Shown here piece by piece: positions 17,281-26,021 of a DNA stretch of 64,000 bases. The notes beneath the pieces are model-generated. The model made no database searches and was not told where the DNA came from. It saw only the letters and a list, made by a program, of their open reading frames with translations. Origin of the DNA: Amylibacter marinus (lineage in GTDB: Bacteria > Pseudomonadota > Alphaproteobacteria > Rhodobacterales > Rhodobacteraceae); NCBI RefSeq assembly GCF_030160015.1, contig NZ_BSNN01000004.1, forward strand, positions 594,285 to 658,284, read 5' to 3'. Each line of letters begins with the position of its first letter. Within the stretch, counting starts at the first letter, position 1. A program made the position numbers and the translations under genes.

Positions 17281-17824
17281 CCTGAACGATCTGCTCGGCG
17301 GAAACCTTTTCGCCCTCTACCGCAATCACGCGGTGGTCATTGGAATTTAGGGTAACGGTAATGGTGTTTTCCCCGCGCGGCAGAGATTCAATATACAGCC
17401 AACGGGTATAGAGTCGCGCCAATTTCTCTCCATTTACATAGACATGGGCATGGCCTTGGCCGTCGCGGTGTTCTTCGTTCACTGTTTGTGGGGAAAACTC
17501 GAAATTCTCGGTTAGAATTTCAAGGTTCCAACCAGAGACCGCATCGGGGTGCACGAAAATGCTGATACCCGGTTTTGGGCTGTCGGCGGCGGTATCTACG
17601 GGTGCATGGTGATTGTGATGATCCTCGCCCACTTGGCTGACATTACAGTGGTCTAGCGCGGCGGTTTCATGCCCCGCATGGGCATTGACTATGGGGGCAT
17701 CATGATCGGTGGCGTGGTCATGATCGTGGCCCTCTAGCTCTGCGCCGGAACCCACCGCCAACAGAAATCCAAGCCCCGTGCCAAAAAACGCGCCTATCGC
17801 CAGCATTGCCATTGGATTTTTCAT
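17273..17824 (-). CDS. His-rich exported protein of the cobalt block
   Basis: 183 residues. A hydrophobic N-terminus (residues 5-25, no clear lipobox) is followed by a histidine/aspartate-rich stretch (about 32-75; HDHDHATDHD, HAGHETAALDH, EDHHNHH) and a compact domain with GQGHAHVYVNGEKLARLY and LNSNDHRVIAVEGEKV. The His-rich part should bind divalent metal at the outer face of the membrane. The C-terminal domain resembles a small beta-sandwich found in exported metal-handling proteins, but I cannot name it. Forty bases downstream of cbtA on the same strand, it probably belongs to the riboswitch-led transcript and may feed cobalt to CbtA. That role is inference. Confidence 0.78.
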   Translation of the reverse strand: MKNPMAMLAIGAFFGTGLGFLLAVGSGAELEGHDHDHATDHDAPIVNAHAGHETAALDHCNVSQVGEDHHNHHAPVDTAADSPKPGISIFVHPDAVSGWNLEILTENFEFSPQTVNEEHRDGQGHAHVYVNGEKLARLYTRWLYIESLPRGENTITVTLNSNDHRVIAVEGEKVSAEQIVQVN

Positions 17825-17864
17825 CTATTTACTTCCTTGTGATCTGGTCAAACAGATGCCCCGA

Positions 17865-18542
17865 TCAGGCATCTGCAGAGTTTTTCCAGAAATACGCGGA
17901 TAATATCCCCAACACAACCCATGCGGCCAATCCAACCCCCAGCGCGGCACCTGCGAACAGGCCAACCAATTCTGGTGGTGTGGTGCCCGTAAATGTATCG
18001 GGGTGGGGCGCGCCGATCACATGGGGGGCTGCCAATAGAACAATGGCCGCACCCCAAGCACGCCAAGATGTCCCAAAGGCCAGAAGCCATCCCGCCAACG
18101 CCGTTGCCGCCACGGTACTAAACCACCAAGTTTGGCGCAGACCAACATCCGCCGCCGCCGAGCCGGGCAATTCGGGGGGCAGGCCGACCGCTGGGGCAAA
18201 GTGCACGGCGATAAACCCTGCTACCCCCCAGACCAGACCTTGGCGCGGGGTAATGCGATTACCGCGATCTTCTGACAGAGACATGATCGCCACTAGGATC
18301 AGCGCATAGCCGCAATAAATCAGCGCCGTAAACAGGATAGATAATCCGTTACGCTGAATATCAAAGGGTTCCGATGGCACATGGGCGGGGCTACCAGCCG
18401 CCCCCGCATGGGCCAATTGACCAGACTCGTATAGCTCTGCGTGTAGTAGGTGCGGTTGCACGAATACCAATTGCAACAGAGCGGCAATCAACCCCGTTAC
18501 AAAACCAGCGAACAATGCGCTGGTTACCAATCGTGTGAACAT
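17865..18542 (-). CDS. cbtA: Cobalt transporter subunit CbtA
   Basis: Predicted inner-membrane cobalt uptake protein; the CbtAB pair was first proposed from B12-riboswitch regulons. 225 residues with about six helices. Signature stretches are visible: FVQPHLLHAELYE after the first helix, GLVWGVAGFIAVHFAPAVGLPPELPG and APHVIGAPHPDTF, containing conserved histidines likely to bind cobalt. It starts three bases after the cbtB stop. Confidence 0.95.
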   Translation of the reverse strand: MFTRLVTSALFAGFVTGLIAALLQLVFVQPHLLHAELYESGQLAHAGAAGSPAHVPSEPFDIQRNGLSILFTALIYCGYALILVAIMSLSEDRGNRITPRQGLVWGVAGFIAVHFAPAVGLPPELPGSAAADVGLRQTWWFSTVAATALAGWLLAFGTSWRAWGAAIVLLAAPHVIGAPHPDTFTGTTPPELVGLFAGAALGVGLAAWVVLGILSAYFWKNSADA

Positions 18543-18545
18543 GTG

Positions 18546-18707
18546 TTAGTGGCAGGGGAAGCCAGTTGCGTGGCGCACGTCGTGGGCCGCATCATGCAAA
18601 GTGGCCGCCTGAATGTGGCCCGCAAATGTAATAACGGACAGGCCCAGCAGCGCAGTAAATAGCAGCGTGGCGGTTTTCGTATTGATCTGTGCAAGTACAG
18701 TCGTCAT
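18546..18707 (-). CDS. cbtB: Cobalt transporter subunit CbtB
   Basis: 53-residue single-span protein. After one hydrophobic helix (LLFTALLGLSVITFAG) the C-terminus carries the family's histidine motif, HDAAHDVRHATGFPCH. AGGAG lies six bases before the ATG, immediately after a short CCGTC/GACGG hairpin at the end of the riboswitch leader. It forms the uptake system with CbtA. Confidence 0.95.
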   Translation of the reverse strand: MTTVLAQINTKTATLLFTALLGLSVITFAGHIQAATLHDAAHDVRHATGFPCH

Positions 18708-18749
18708 GTTTTTCTCCTACCCGTCATCCCCGACGGTTCTTGGTTTCCG

Positions 18750-18920
18750 TTCTGCAGGGCTGGTCTCCTGACTCGCGGATCGATCGTTTCGCCACCTTCC
18801 CAGCATTTGCCAGTGGTTTTTGGCGTCACTCTCCGCATACAGTCGCGGGGGCGGTTGCGGCATCGGGCCCTTGTATAGGTCATCCCTGTCCGCATTCCCA
18901 TTTCATCCCCAGACATTTCC
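18750..18920 (-). promoter_or_regulatory. Cobalamin (AdoCbl) riboswitch
   Basis: On the minus strand the leader carries the conserved core in order: GGGAATGCGG, GCCGCAACCGCCCCCGCGAC, GCCACTGG-like CCACTGGCAAATGCTGGGAAGGTGGCG region, and the B12 box GAGTCAGGAGACCAGCC. When cobalamin is bound such leaders usually hide the ribosome site; here a CCGTC/GACGG hairpin (18721-18737) sits directly before the cbtB ribosome site. Edges are approximate. Confidence 0.93.
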
Positions 18921-19061
18921 TATGCCTATATGGGGAACCATGCGCGCCCTTTGTGCCCGCAACAGGGGGGATGGGTCAAGATGGATTCCGACATTGCTGG
19001 GATTTTTGCGGCTAAAAACCAGAGTGCCAGCATGTCTAAATCGGCCATAAGTGCCAATATC

Positions 19062-19071
19062 TTGTGGATAA
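19062..19071 (-). promoter_or_regulatory. DnaA box upstream of smc
   Basis: TTATCCACAA on the minus strand, a perfect match to the TTATCCACA consensus, 81 bases before the smc start. Three GANTC sites (methylated by CcrM in this class) lie close: 18984-18988, 19108-19112 and 19147-19151, the last one ending a base before the start codon. Confidence 0.55.
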
Positions 19072-19152
19072 GTCGGGTAAAACCCCCATATACGGTTGTT
19101 TTTTGTTGACTCAGGGGGGGATACCCCGCGACCTTGGGGGGAACAAGAATCA

Positions 19153-22100
19153 ATGGGGCGTATTTTGCAGTTCAGCAAGCTTCGACTGACAGGATTTAAA
19201 AGTTTCGTTGATCCCACAGAGCTGGTGATCGCGGATGGTCTGACCGGTGTGGTCGGGCCAAATGGCTGTGGGAAATCGAATTTGCTAGAGGCCCTGCGCT
19301 GGGTCATGGGGGAAAACCGCCCCAAGGCCATGCGCGGTGGCGGTATGGAGGATGTGATCTTTGCCGGTGCATCTACCCGCCCTGCGCGCAATTACGCAGA
19401 GGTCGCCCTGCTGATTGATAACGCCCAGCGTCTGGCCCCCGCGGCCTTTAACAGCCAAGACTTGCTAGAGGTGACGCGGCGCATCACCCGTGATGTGGGA
19501 TCGGCCTATAAGGCCAATGGCAAGGAAACCCGCGCGCGCGATATCCAGATGTTGTTTGCTGATGCATCCACGGGCGCGCATTCGCCGGCCTTGGTGCGTC
19601 AGGGGCAGATTTCCGAGCTGATCAATGCCAAGCCCAAGGCGCGGCGGCGCATTTTGGAAGAGGCGGCGGGGATTTCTGGATTGTATCAGCGCCGCCATGA
19701 GGCAGAGCTGAAGCTCAAGGGTGCTGAGACCAATCTGGGCCGTGTTGATGATGTGATCGAACAGCTAGACAGCCAATTGGGCAGTTTGGCCCGCCAAGCC
19801 CGCCAAGCGGCGCGCTACCGCGAGATTGGCACAGAATTGCGTCAATCAGAGGGGCTGTTGTTGTACCGCCGCTGGCGCGAGGCCGATATCGCACGCCTTA
19901 AGGCGGCAGAAGAATTGCTAGAGGCCAGCAAGGCCGCCGCCGCGGCCCAAGCCGCCGCCAGCCAAGCGCTAAAGACCCGCGAAGAGGCCGAGGGCAAGGT
20001 GCCGCCGCTGCGCGAAGAAGAGGCCATTGCGGCCGCCGTGGTACAGCGGCTGGACGTGCAACGCGATACGCTAGCGGATCAAGAAAATCAGGCCCGCGCC
20101 CAGATCGATACCCTGCGCGCGCGCATCACCCAGTTGGGCAATGATATTGAACGCGAGGCTGGCCTGAACAAGGATGCCGGCGAGACAATCAAGCGTCTTG
20201 ATTGGGAACAGGATCAAATCCAGAAAGCATCCGTAGGCCAAGAGGACAAGCTGGCGCGTGCCAATGAAGAGGCGCGCGATGCCGCCAGCGTAATGCAAGA
20301 TCAAGAAAGCGCTTTGGATCAGCTGACCGAAGATGCGGCGCGATTGGCCGCGCGCCACCAATCCTGCCATCGTCTGTTGTCTGATGCCCAAAAGGTGTTG
20401 GACAGCCGCCAAAGCCAATCTGACGCTGCAGGCGCCGCGGTGTTGACCGCCCAAGAGGGATTGGCCGAGGCCGAGACGACCCTGCGCACCGCCGGTGAAA
20501 CCCGCGCCCAAACCCAAGAGGCGATCCGCAAAGCCGAGGCGGATCTGTTAGAGATTGAAGGCAAGCGCAGCGCCGCACAGGCGGCAGACAGTGATGCCCG
20601 CGCTGCATTATCCGAGGCAGAGGGCGAGGCAAATGCCCTGCGTGCTGAGGTTGGCGCATTAGAGCGCGTGATCGCCCGCGATGCATCCGAGGGCCCGCAG
20701 GTTCTGGATGATGTGCGCGCCCGCAAGGGATATGAGGCCGCCCTAGGTGCGGCGCTTGCGGATGATCTAAAGGCGCCAATTGTGGGGGAAGGCGAGGCAT
20801 CGGGCTGGGCTGAGTTGGCACAGTATGATCGCGCGACAGAGTTGCCCGCGGATGCCGCGCCTTTGGTTGACTATGTTACAGCACCTGCGGTTTTAAACCG
20901 CCGTTTGGCCTATGTGGGGGTGGTATCCCGAGCGCAAGGCGCGGCCTTGCAGGGGGCACTACAGCCTGGCCAACGCTTGGTCAGCCTTGAGGGCGATTTG
21001 TGGCGCTGGGATGGGTATCGCCAAGGTGCGGATGATGCGCCATCTGCGGCGGCATTGCGCCTGCAACAAATGAATCGTCTAGAAGATCTGCGCGCGGGGT
21101 TTTCTAAGGCCAGTGGGCAATTAGAACAGGCCCAGCAGGTATTCGATCGCGTGCATCAATCGCTACAAGAGCTGATTGCCGCCGATCATAGCGCACGCAG
21201 TGCGCGCAAGGCGGCGGATGAGCAGGCTACACAGGCTACTCGGGCCCTATCTCGCGCCGAGGCGGATCGCGATATGTTGGCCGGCAAGGTCGAGACCCAA
21301 AAGTTGGCGCAACAGCGCTTGGATGAAGAGGCGCTAGCCGCGCGCGCGGCACTGGCAGAGGCACAGAAAAACGTAGCTGATTTGGGTGATTTGGAAGCCG
21401 CCCGCGGCGCGGTGGAGACCACCAAAATCGCGGTAGAGGCGGCGCGGATGACGATGCTGACCAAGCGGTCGTTGTTTGATGATACGCGCCGCGAAGGCGA
21501 GGCCCGCACCAAGCGGCGCCAAGAGATTATCAAAGAGGTCAGCGGCTGGCGCCATCGCCTAGAAACCGCCGAGAAACGGATATCCGAGCTGGAAACCCGC
21601 AAGGTTGAGAGCGAAGCTGAGTTGGGCCAAGCCACCGCCGCCCCCGAAGAGATCGCCGCCAAGCGTGATGAATTGAACCGTGCGATTGATGCGGCACGCG
21701 CGCGCATGTCTGCGGCATCTGATGCGCTGGCGGTGGGGGAAACGGCATTGCGCAGTGCAGAGCAGGACGAACGCGACGCCGAGCGCGGCGCATCTGATGC
21801 CCGCGAAAAACGCGGCCGCGCCGATGCGGTGGCCGAGGCGGCAACCACACAGGTGGAATTGGCCGCAGAGCGTATTTATGAGGATTTGAACGTATCGCCT
21901 GAAAACCTGCTGGAGCAACTAGAGACCGACCCAGATAAGATGCCCCCTGCGGATATGATCGAGGCCGATGTGGCGCGTCTGCGCCGCCAGCGCGACAGTC
22001 TGGGGGCCGTTAATCTACGCGCCGAGGAAGATGCCAAAGAGGTCTCTGAAGAGCGCGATATGCTGGCGCGTGAAAAAGAGGATCTAGAAGAGGCGATCCG

Positions 22101-22620
22101 TGCATTGCGCACGGGGATTGCCAGTCTGAACAAAGAGGGCCGTGATCGGCTGTTGGCGGCCTTTGACGAGGTGAATGCCAATTTCTCGAAGCTGTTTAAG
22201 ACACTGTTTGATGGTGGTGAAGCCAACTTGGTGCTGGTAGAGAGCGATGACCCGCTGGAGGCGGGTTTGGAGATTATGTGCCAACCGCCGGGTAAGAAAT
22301 TATCGACGCTGTCTTTGCTGTCTGGTGGGGAACAGACGCTAACGGCGCTGGCGCTGATTTTTGCGGTATTCTTGGCCAATCCTGCGCCGATTTGTGTGCT
22401 GGACGAGGTGGATGCGCCGCTGGATGATGCCAATGTTACGCGGTTTTGTAACATGCTGGATGATATGATCAAGAACACCGATACGCGGTTTTTGATCATC
22501 ACCCACCACGCGGTGACCATGGCGCGTATGGACCGCTTGTTTGGGGTGACCATGGCCGAACAGGGGGTAAGTCAGCTGGTGTCTGTGGATCTGCAGGCGG
22601 CGGAAGAGATGGTGGATTAG
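19153..22620 (+). CDS. smc: Chromosome segregation protein SMC
   Basis: Condensin-like ATPase that compacts and orders the chromosome. 1155 residues: head with Walker A GPNGCGKSN and QISELINAKPKARR; long coiled coil; hinge around residues 500-640; second coiled coil; then LSGGEQTLTALALIF signature and Walker B CVLDEVDAPLDDAN. The frame is open from 19096, but the Met of MGRILQFSKLRLTGFKSF at 19153 is the family start. It sits behind a DnaA box and GANTC sites, which suggests cell-cycle control. scpA and scpB are not nearby. Confidence 0.97.
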   Translation: MGRILQFSKLRLTGFKSFVDPTELVIADGLTGVVGPNGCGKSNLLEALRWVMGENRPKAMRGGGMEDVIFAGASTRPARNYAEVALLIDNAQRLAPAAFNSQDLLEVTRRITRDVGSAYKANGKETRARDIQMLFADASTGAHSPALVRQGQISELINAKPKARRRILEEAAGISGLYQRRHEAELKLKGAETNLGRVDDVIEQLDSQLGSLARQARQAARYREIGTELRQSEGLLLYRRWREADIARLKAAEELLEASKAAAAAQAAASQALKTREEAEGKVPPLREEEAIAAAVVQRLDVQRDTLADQENQARAQIDTLRARITQLGNDIEREAGLNKDAGETIKRLDWEQDQIQKASVGQEDKLARANEEARDAASVMQDQESALDQLTEDAARLAARHQSCHRLLSDAQKVLDSRQSQSDAAGAAVLTAQEGLAEAETTLRTAGETRAQTQEAIRKAEADLLEIEGKRSAAQAADSDARAALSEAEGEANALRAEVGALERVIARDASEGPQVLDDVRARKGYEAALGAALADDLKAPIVGEGEASGWAELAQYDRATELPADAAPLVDYVTAPAVLNRRLAYVGVVSRAQGAALQGALQPGQRLVSLEGDLWRWDGYRQGADDAPSAAALRLQQMNRLEDLRAGFSKASGQLEQAQQVFDRVHQSLQELIAADHSARSARKAADEQATQATRALSRAEADRDMLAGKVETQKLAQQRLDEEALAARAALAEAQKNVADLGDLEAARGAVETTKIAVEAARMTMLTKRSLFDDTRREGEARTKRRQEIIKEVSGWRHRLETAEKRISELETRKVESEAELGQATAAPEEIAAKRDELNRAIDAARARMSAASDALAVGETALRSAEQDERDAERGASDAREKRGRADAVAEAATTQVELAAERIYEDLNVSPENLLEQLETDPDKMPPADMIEADVARLRRQRDSLGAVNLRAEEDAKEVSEERDMLAREKEDLEEAIRALRTGIASLNKEGRDRLLAAFDEVNANFSKLFKTLFDGGEANLVLVESDDPLEAGLEIMCQPPGKKLSTLSLLSGGEQTLTALALIFAVFLANPAPICVLDEVDAPLDDANVTRFCNMLDDMIKNTDTRFLIITHHAVTMARMDRLFGVTMAEQGVSQLVSVDLQAAEEMVD

Positions 22621-22659
22621 GGGCAACGCCCCTGCACCTGTTTGGTTATAGATCTGCGT

Positions 22660-23166
22660 CTAGTATTGGGCGATGTGGGGCAAATATTCTGAGATGATCA
22701 ATCGGGTTTCCTGCCACGCGGTAGAGCTGGGATCGCAATAATAGCTATGATCGGTATTGGGAAATATAGAGACATGGTCGGGGACCTTGCTCATCCAGGT
22801 TTCGCTGGGGATATTGGGATCGTCTGCGCCGAAAAAGACATGTGTTGGAATTGGAATGGGCGGAACTTGGCGTAGGCGTGTCGAGGACAGGCAGAACAGG
22901 CGGGTAATTGGCGCACCCGCCATTGCCGCGCGCCAAAGGGCATAACCACCAGCGCTATAACCCAGCGCGACACAGGGGGCGGTTATGGTATCAACTAGGC
23001 CGCGTACGACCTCGTCAATTCCGCCGCTCTCGAACAGGTGCTGGTGAAGGGGCGCACCGCTTAGCGCGCGGTGCCCACACAGGGTTGCAAGCGACAGGTA
23101 CTCTTGTCGCTTGTTCAGCAGGCACTTATGCGGGCTTGTATTGTGGATATCCGTGACGACGAGCAT
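22660..23166 (-). CDS. Small alpha/beta-hydrolase-like protein
   Basis: 168 residues. The nucleophile elbow GYSAGG (Ser71), an acid in FFGADDPNIP (Asp115 or Asp116) and His140 in PNTDHSYY have the spacing of a hydrolase triad, so it is probably an esterase or thioesterase-like enzyme with a minimal cap. The N-terminus is short for the fold and the first strands are not obvious, so the start could be wrong or the protein reduced. It follows the MltB-like gene by 17 bases on the same strand. Substrate unknown. Confidence 0.65.
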   Translation of the reverse strand: MLVVTDIHNTSPHKCLLNKRQEYLSLATLCGHRALSGAPLHQHLFESGGIDEVVRGLVDTITAPCVALGYSAGGYALWRAAMAGAPITRLFCLSSTRLRQVPPIPIPTHVFFGADDPNIPSETWMSKVPDHVSIFPNTDHSYYCDPSSTAWQETRLIISEYLPHIAQY

Positions 23167-23183
23167 TTACAGGGTCTATCAAG

Positions 23184-24353
23184 TTATAACTTCCCCAATA
23201 ACCCAACCGTCGGCCATGCATCGGCAGGTAATTTCAGGCGCTGTTGTTCGGCCTGTACCGCGGCGCGGGTTTTTGCGCCTAGGATGCCGTCGATTTTGCC
23301 CACATCGTACCCGCGCTTGGCCAGCTTTGATTGCAAGGATTTCATTTGATCGCCGGACAGCGGTGCGTCGGGGGTGCCTATGTTAAAGCGTGGCGCGCCG
23401 TTTAGGCGGGTGGCGAAATAGGCGGCAGAGGTGACGTTGACCAATGACTTATTCCATTTGAAATAAACATCGAAGTTATCAAACACCAGAAATGCGGGGC
23501 CCTTGCGGCCCTCGGGCAGTAACAGGGATGCGTTTAGGTTTCCGCTTGCACTGGTGCGTAATTTTACGCCTTTGGCTTTCCAAGCAGAGACCTTTTGTGG
23601 CTTGCCTAGGCCTGTTTTTGACCAATCCATCTGGCTGGGGACATTGACCTCTACCATCCATGGCTGGCCTGCCTGCCAACCGTGGCTTTGCAGTACCCGC
23701 GCCGCTGTTAGGATGGCATCGGGGGCGGAATTTACCAGATCGACCTTGCCGTCCCTATTTCCATCAACGCCTTTGGTCAGGACATCCCTTGGCAACATCT
23801 GTACCATGCCAATTTCGCCCGCCCATGCGCCGCGGGATTTTGTTGGGCTAAAGGTGCCTTGCTTCCACAGCTCTAGGGCTGCGAAAATTTGCGGGCGGAA
23901 CAGGTCTGGGCGGCGACAATCATGGGCCAGTGTCGCCAGCGCATTTAGGGTGTTAAACCCGCCTTGGTTCGCACCGAAATCCGTTTCCATGGCCCAAAAG
24001 GCCAACAGGACGGGGGCGGGCACGCCGTAATCGGCCTGTGCGGTTTTAAAGGCGGATGCGTATTGTTTGTGCTTGGCGGCCCCCACCTTTAGGCGATTGC
24101 TGGACACGACGCGGCCTGCGAATTTGGTGAAATTTTGCCGGAAGACAGCTTGTGAGCGATCCAGTTTCAAAACCTTCGGGTCTTGGGCTGTATTGGCGAA
24201 GAATGCCTTGGCGTCTTTGCGAGAGTGGCCCAGATCGCGGGCCTCTTTTTCCAGGCCTTTGACGAAGCTGTTGAAAGAGCCACCGCATTTAGCCAGTGCA
24301 GGCGCACCCAAGGTGAGGGCCGCGATCAGGCCAAGTGAGGTAAGAAATTTCAT
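23184..24353 (-). CDS. Lytic murein transglycosylase, MltB family, with C-terminal peptidoglycan-binding domain
   Basis: Periplasmic glycan-cleaving enzyme. A signal peptide (residues 1-21, ALA-KC; no lipobox) leads into an MltB-type catalytic domain with Glu123 in FWAMETDFG, and GGFNTLNALATLAHDCRR and GEIGMVQMLPRDVL as further family motifs. The last 60 residues (APLSGDQMKSLQSKLAKRGY... GAKTRAAVQAEQ) form a PG_binding_1 domain. The start is ATG at 24353 with GGAG seven bases upstream, giving 389 residues. Confidence 0.93.
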   Translation of the reverse strand: MKFLTSLGLIAALTLGAPALAKCGGSFNSFVKGLEKEARDLGHSRKDAKAFFANTAQDPKVLKLDRSQAVFRQNFTKFAGRVVSSNRLKVGAAKHKQYASAFKTAQADYGVPAPVLLAFWAMETDFGANQGGFNTLNALATLAHDCRRPDLFRPQIFAALELWKQGTFSPTKSRGAWAGEIGMVQMLPRDVLTKGVDGNRDGKVDLVNSAPDAILTAARVLQSHGWQAGQPWMVEVNVPSQMDWSKTGLGKPQKVSAWKAKGVKLRTSASGNLNASLLLPEGRKGPAFLVFDNFDVYFKWNKSLVNVTSAAYFATRLNGAPRFNIGTPDAPLSGDQMKSLQSKLAKRGYDVGKIDGILGAKTRAAVQAEQQRLKLPADAWPTVGLLGKL

Positions 24354-24423
24354 CAATATGCTCCGATAGAAAACAGCGCCCAAGGGTTGGGCACTGGTTA
24401 ATGTGGTTATGGGTGATTGGAAA

Positions 24424-25857
24424 TCAAGAAGACCAGCCCGTGATATGTTTGACCTCGATGAAATCCTCTAGGCCCCATTTGCCGCCTTCGCGGCCATTGC
24501 CGGATTGCTTGTAGCCGCCAAAGGGTGAATAGCCTGTGCCGCCTTCGCCGTTAATGCGGATCATGCCAGAGCGCATGGCGCGCGCGGCGCGATTGGCGCG
24601 GGCGGAATCGCCCGTCTGGACATAATTGGTTAGGCCGTAATCGGTGTCATTGGCCATTTCATAGGCTTGTTCTTCGGTATCAAAGGGGCTCATGACCAGC
24701 ACCGGGCCGAAGACCTCTTCGCGGTAGAGGGTCATATCTGGGGTGACATCAGCAAAAATGGTAGGGCGGGCGTAGTAGCCGCAATTCAGCCCATCGGGGC
24801 GGCCAAGGCCACCGGCCACAAGGCGTGCGCCTTCGTCAAGGCCGGTTTGGATCAGGTCTTGGACTTTGTTGAACTGTGCCTCGGAGGCCAATGTGCCCAT
24901 ATGCCTGCCCTCGGTTGCGGGGTCGCCCACGCTGTGATTTTGCGCGGTTTTGGCGGCAATTTCCACGGCCTCGTCGTAGTAGGGCTGTTCCACCAACATG
25001 CGGCTGGGGGCATTACAGCTTTGGCCTGTGTTGTTCATCATATGCAGCACCCCGCGTTTAACGGCGCGCTCGTCTGCATCGGCAAAAACGACATTGGCGC
25101 CTTTGCCACCCAATTCTAGGGTGACGCGTTTGATTGTATCGGCGGCAGATTTCGAGATTAGCTTGCCTGCGCGGGTAGAGCCGGTGAAGGAGATCATATC
25201 CACGTCTTTGTGCGCGGACAGCTGGCTGCCCACGCCCACGCCATCGCCGTTAACCATGTTGTAGACACCGGCGGGCACACCCGCGGCGTGCATGACCTCG
25301 CTAAAGATCTGTGCAGAGAGGGGGGAGATTTCCGAAGGTTTCAGCACGCATGTGCCCCCTGTGGCAATGGCTGGGATCACCTTTAGGAAGACTTGGTTCA
25401 TGGGCCAATTCCACGGGGTGATTAGGGCGGAGACGCCGATCGGCTCTTTTAGGATCATCTCGCCGGCGCCGTTTTTCACGGGCTCTTCGAATTCGAAATC
25501 CGTTAGGGCATCGATGAAGCCATCGATGTGGTAGGTGCCGCTGGTGACCTGCTGATTGCGCGACATGGAGATCGGGGCGCCCATTTCCATGGTGGTGGCC
25601 TGTGCCATATCCTCTGCACGTTTCAGATATTCTGTGCGGATGGCGTTGAGCAGATCAAGGCGCTCTGCCTTGGTGCTGTGTTGCCATGTGGCAAAGGCCC
25701 TGCGCGCGGCGCTGACGGCGGCATCTGTATCGGCCTGATCGCCCAGTGAAATCACCGCACAGGGCTGTTCCGTGGCCGGGTTGATCACCTGTAGGTCGTT
25801 TGGATTAGCGGGATTTACCCATGCGCCATTGATATAAAACTTGCGATAGTCGAGCAT
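24424..25857 (-). CDS. Aldehyde dehydrogenase family protein
   Basis: NAD(P)-dependent oxidation of an aldehyde to the acid. 477 residues with all hallmarks: catalytic Cys281 in NNTGQSCNAPSR, general base Glu248 in TLELGGKGAN, the cofactor stretch SFTGSTRAGK and the C-terminal PFGGYKQSGNGREGG. The closest subgroups by feel are the broad-range Roseobacter aldehyde dehydrogenases; the substrate cannot be assigned. No operon partner is close. It is divergent from the peroxiredoxin gene. Confidence 0.93.
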   Translation of the reverse strand: MLDYRKFYINGAWVNPANPNDLQVINPATEQPCAVISLGDQADTDAAVSAARRAFATWQHSTKAERLDLLNAIRTEYLKRAEDMAQATTMEMGAPISMSRNQQVTSGTYHIDGFIDALTDFEFEEPVKNGAGEMILKEPIGVSALITPWNWPMNQVFLKVIPAIATGGTCVLKPSEISPLSAQIFSEVMHAAGVPAGVYNMVNGDGVGVGSQLSAHKDVDMISFTGSTRAGKLISKSAADTIKRVTLELGGKGANVVFADADERAVKRGVLHMMNNTGQSCNAPSRMLVEQPYYDEAVEIAAKTAQNHSVGDPATEGRHMGTLASEAQFNKVQDLIQTGLDEGARLVAGGLGRPDGLNCGYYARPTIFADVTPDMTLYREEVFGPVLVMSPFDTEEQAYEMANDTDYGLTNYVQTGDSARANRAARAMRSGMIRINGEGGTGYSPFGGYKQSGNGREGGKWGLEDFIEVKHITGWSS

Positions 25858-26021
25858 AGCGAGCCTTTCTTAGAATTTGTGGGAATCTTGCATTCCTATA
25901 GCAGCTTGGCAATCACGAACTGAGTTGGGTGATGTTCTATTCGCCACAAACCGCCCAAAGTAGTTTGACGGCGGACAGATGGGTCACTAAGCCTAGAACA
26001 AACACCAAAAGGAGCTAGACG

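Noticed and set aside
19096..19152. Longer smc start at 19096
   Set aside because: It would add 19 residues unlike any SMC N-terminus and overlap a GANTC/promoter region; the family start MGRILQF is at 19153.
18903..19391. 162-codon minus-strand frame across the smc start
   Set aside because: It covers the riboswitch edge, the smc promoter and the conserved Walker A region in antisense; no domain is visible.
22620..22635. AGGGGC/GCCCCT hairpin as an smc terminator
   Set aside because: The loop is three bases and no T run follows in either direction.
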